A stretch of 54,375 nucleotides of DNA from NCBI GenBank assembly GCA_004331795.1, contig SJSR01000004.1, positions 52,501 to 106,875 of the forward strand. The letters run 5' to 3'. Position numbers and translations under genes: made by a program. Below are positions 53,996 to 54,375 of this stretch, piece after piece (the stretch's first letter is position 1; each line of letters starts with the position of its first letter). Origin of the DNA: Erythrobacteraceae bacterium CFH 75059 (GTDB lineage Bacteria > Pseudomonadota > Alphaproteobacteria > Sphingomonadales > Sphingomonadaceae). The notes under the pieces were generated by a model. The model was not told where the DNA came from and searched no databases. It saw nothing but the letters and a program-made list of their open reading frames with translations.

Positions 53996-54375
53996 TCAGC
54001 GGGCGGCAATCCGCGTGACGGTTCCGACCGTACCCGGCAGAACCCTGTTGGCGGCGTAGGCGAAGCATCCGGTGCCGCGCGCCCGCACGGCAGCGCACAG
54101 CGACTGTGCCGACATGGCCGACAGGCTTGCGGCCGCCACGCGGTGATAGGTGCGGCCGTTCACCTGCGCGCGGGTGATGAGCAGGTCTGCGTCCTTCAGC
54201 ATCGGGTGGCGCTGCTGCATGGTGCTCCAGGCGGCTCGCGCGGCCGCCTCCGACAGGAAAGAGCCGAGCTGGACATGAGTGTCGCCGCGCTCGAGCCGGG
54301 TCTCGGCGCGCGGTGTCGGCGATGCGGCGGCGCGCACCGCCTGCGTCGTGGCCCTGGCGGACACGGCGGGCCGGG
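53996..54375 (-). CDS. SPOR-domain protein, N-terminus outside window
   Basis: The last 126 residues of a larger protein are visible; the frame stays open to the right edge. The segment HVQLGSFLSEAAARAAWSTM opens a SPOR domain, which binds glycan strands stripped of peptide at the division septum. It continues ITRAQVNGRTYHRVAAASL and ends IAAR. The N-terminal part is not visible. In sphingomonads such domains often close a D-Ala-D-Ala carboxypeptidase or a lytic enzyme, but this cannot be checked here. The 77 bases between this stop and the dihydroorotase-like gene contain no gene. Confidence 0.75.
   Translation of the reverse strand, partial: RPAVSARATTQAVRAAASPTPRAETRLERGDTHVQLGSFLSEAAARAAWSTMQQRHPMLKDADLLITRAQVNGRTYHRVAAASLSAMSAQSLCAAVRARGTGCFAYAANRVLPGTVGTVTRIAAR

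Overview
The window is GC-rich chromosomal DNA from an alphaproteobacterium, most likely a member of the Sphingomonadales. The pointers are a Zymomonas-like zwf-edd-glk gene order, CtrA-type TTAA-N7-TTAA boxes at a chemotaxis locus, DUF1465 and YdcH small proteins, a rodZ-cpoB-tilS run, and a FhuE/Fiu-type TonB receptor. Coding density is very high: genes often overlap by 1-16 nt, GTG and TTG starts are common, and no gene-free stretch exceeds about 210 bases. I see no rRNA, CRISPR array, insertion sequence or prophage. There is one tRNA, tRNA-Val(CAC).

Layout. 1-7.3 kb is an acyl-CoA degradation block: a partial hydratase/dehydrogenase (FadJ-like), a serine hydrolase, a probable heteromeric pair of acyl-CoA dehydrogenases, a third acyl-CoA dehydrogenase and a thiolase. 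7.3-15.6 kb is a leftward chemotaxis locus, cheA-cheW-cheY-cheB-cheR, followed by a GGDEF-EAL protein and a chemoreceptor with almost no periplasmic domain. CtrA-like boxes lie at three points in it. 15.8-25.6 kb is mixed: a class II aldolase, an orphan 2Fe-2S subunit, a Fur-boxed catecholate siderophore receptor, an MFS transporter, a phospholipid methyltransferase-like protein, lipB, a lipoprotein, an old yellow enzyme and a DMT transporter.

25.6-26.5 kb encodes a microbial rhodopsin with the N-T-Q helix C motif (Asn109, Thr113, Gln120) and the retinal Schiff-base Lys246. That motif marks inward chloride pumps; I consider this the most striking gene in the window. 26.5-34.3 kb carries nadA, a DUF4230 protein, a metallo-beta-lactamase-fold hydrolase, glpK, DUF1465, two YdcH proteins and ptsP. 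34.4-37.3 kb carries rodZ, cpoB (ybgF) and tilS. 37.3-42.2 kb is a tightly overlapped Entner-Doudoroff operon, zwf-edd-glk-eda, with no pgl.

42.3-51.5 kb holds a transglutaminase-like protein, rimO, a DUF1761-like membrane protein, a secreted crystallin-fold protein, serS-surE-K+ channel in one overlapping unit, two small unknown proteins, the tRNA and sppA. 51.6-53.9 kb is pyrB followed by a dihydroorotase homologue that has lost its metal ligands. A truncated SPOR-domain protein closes the window.

Taken together the genes describe a free-living, motile aerobe that uses the Entner-Doudoroff route and beta-oxidation, takes up ferric siderophores, and may supplement energy or ion balance with light. 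Function calls rest on motifs read by eye; no database search was run.
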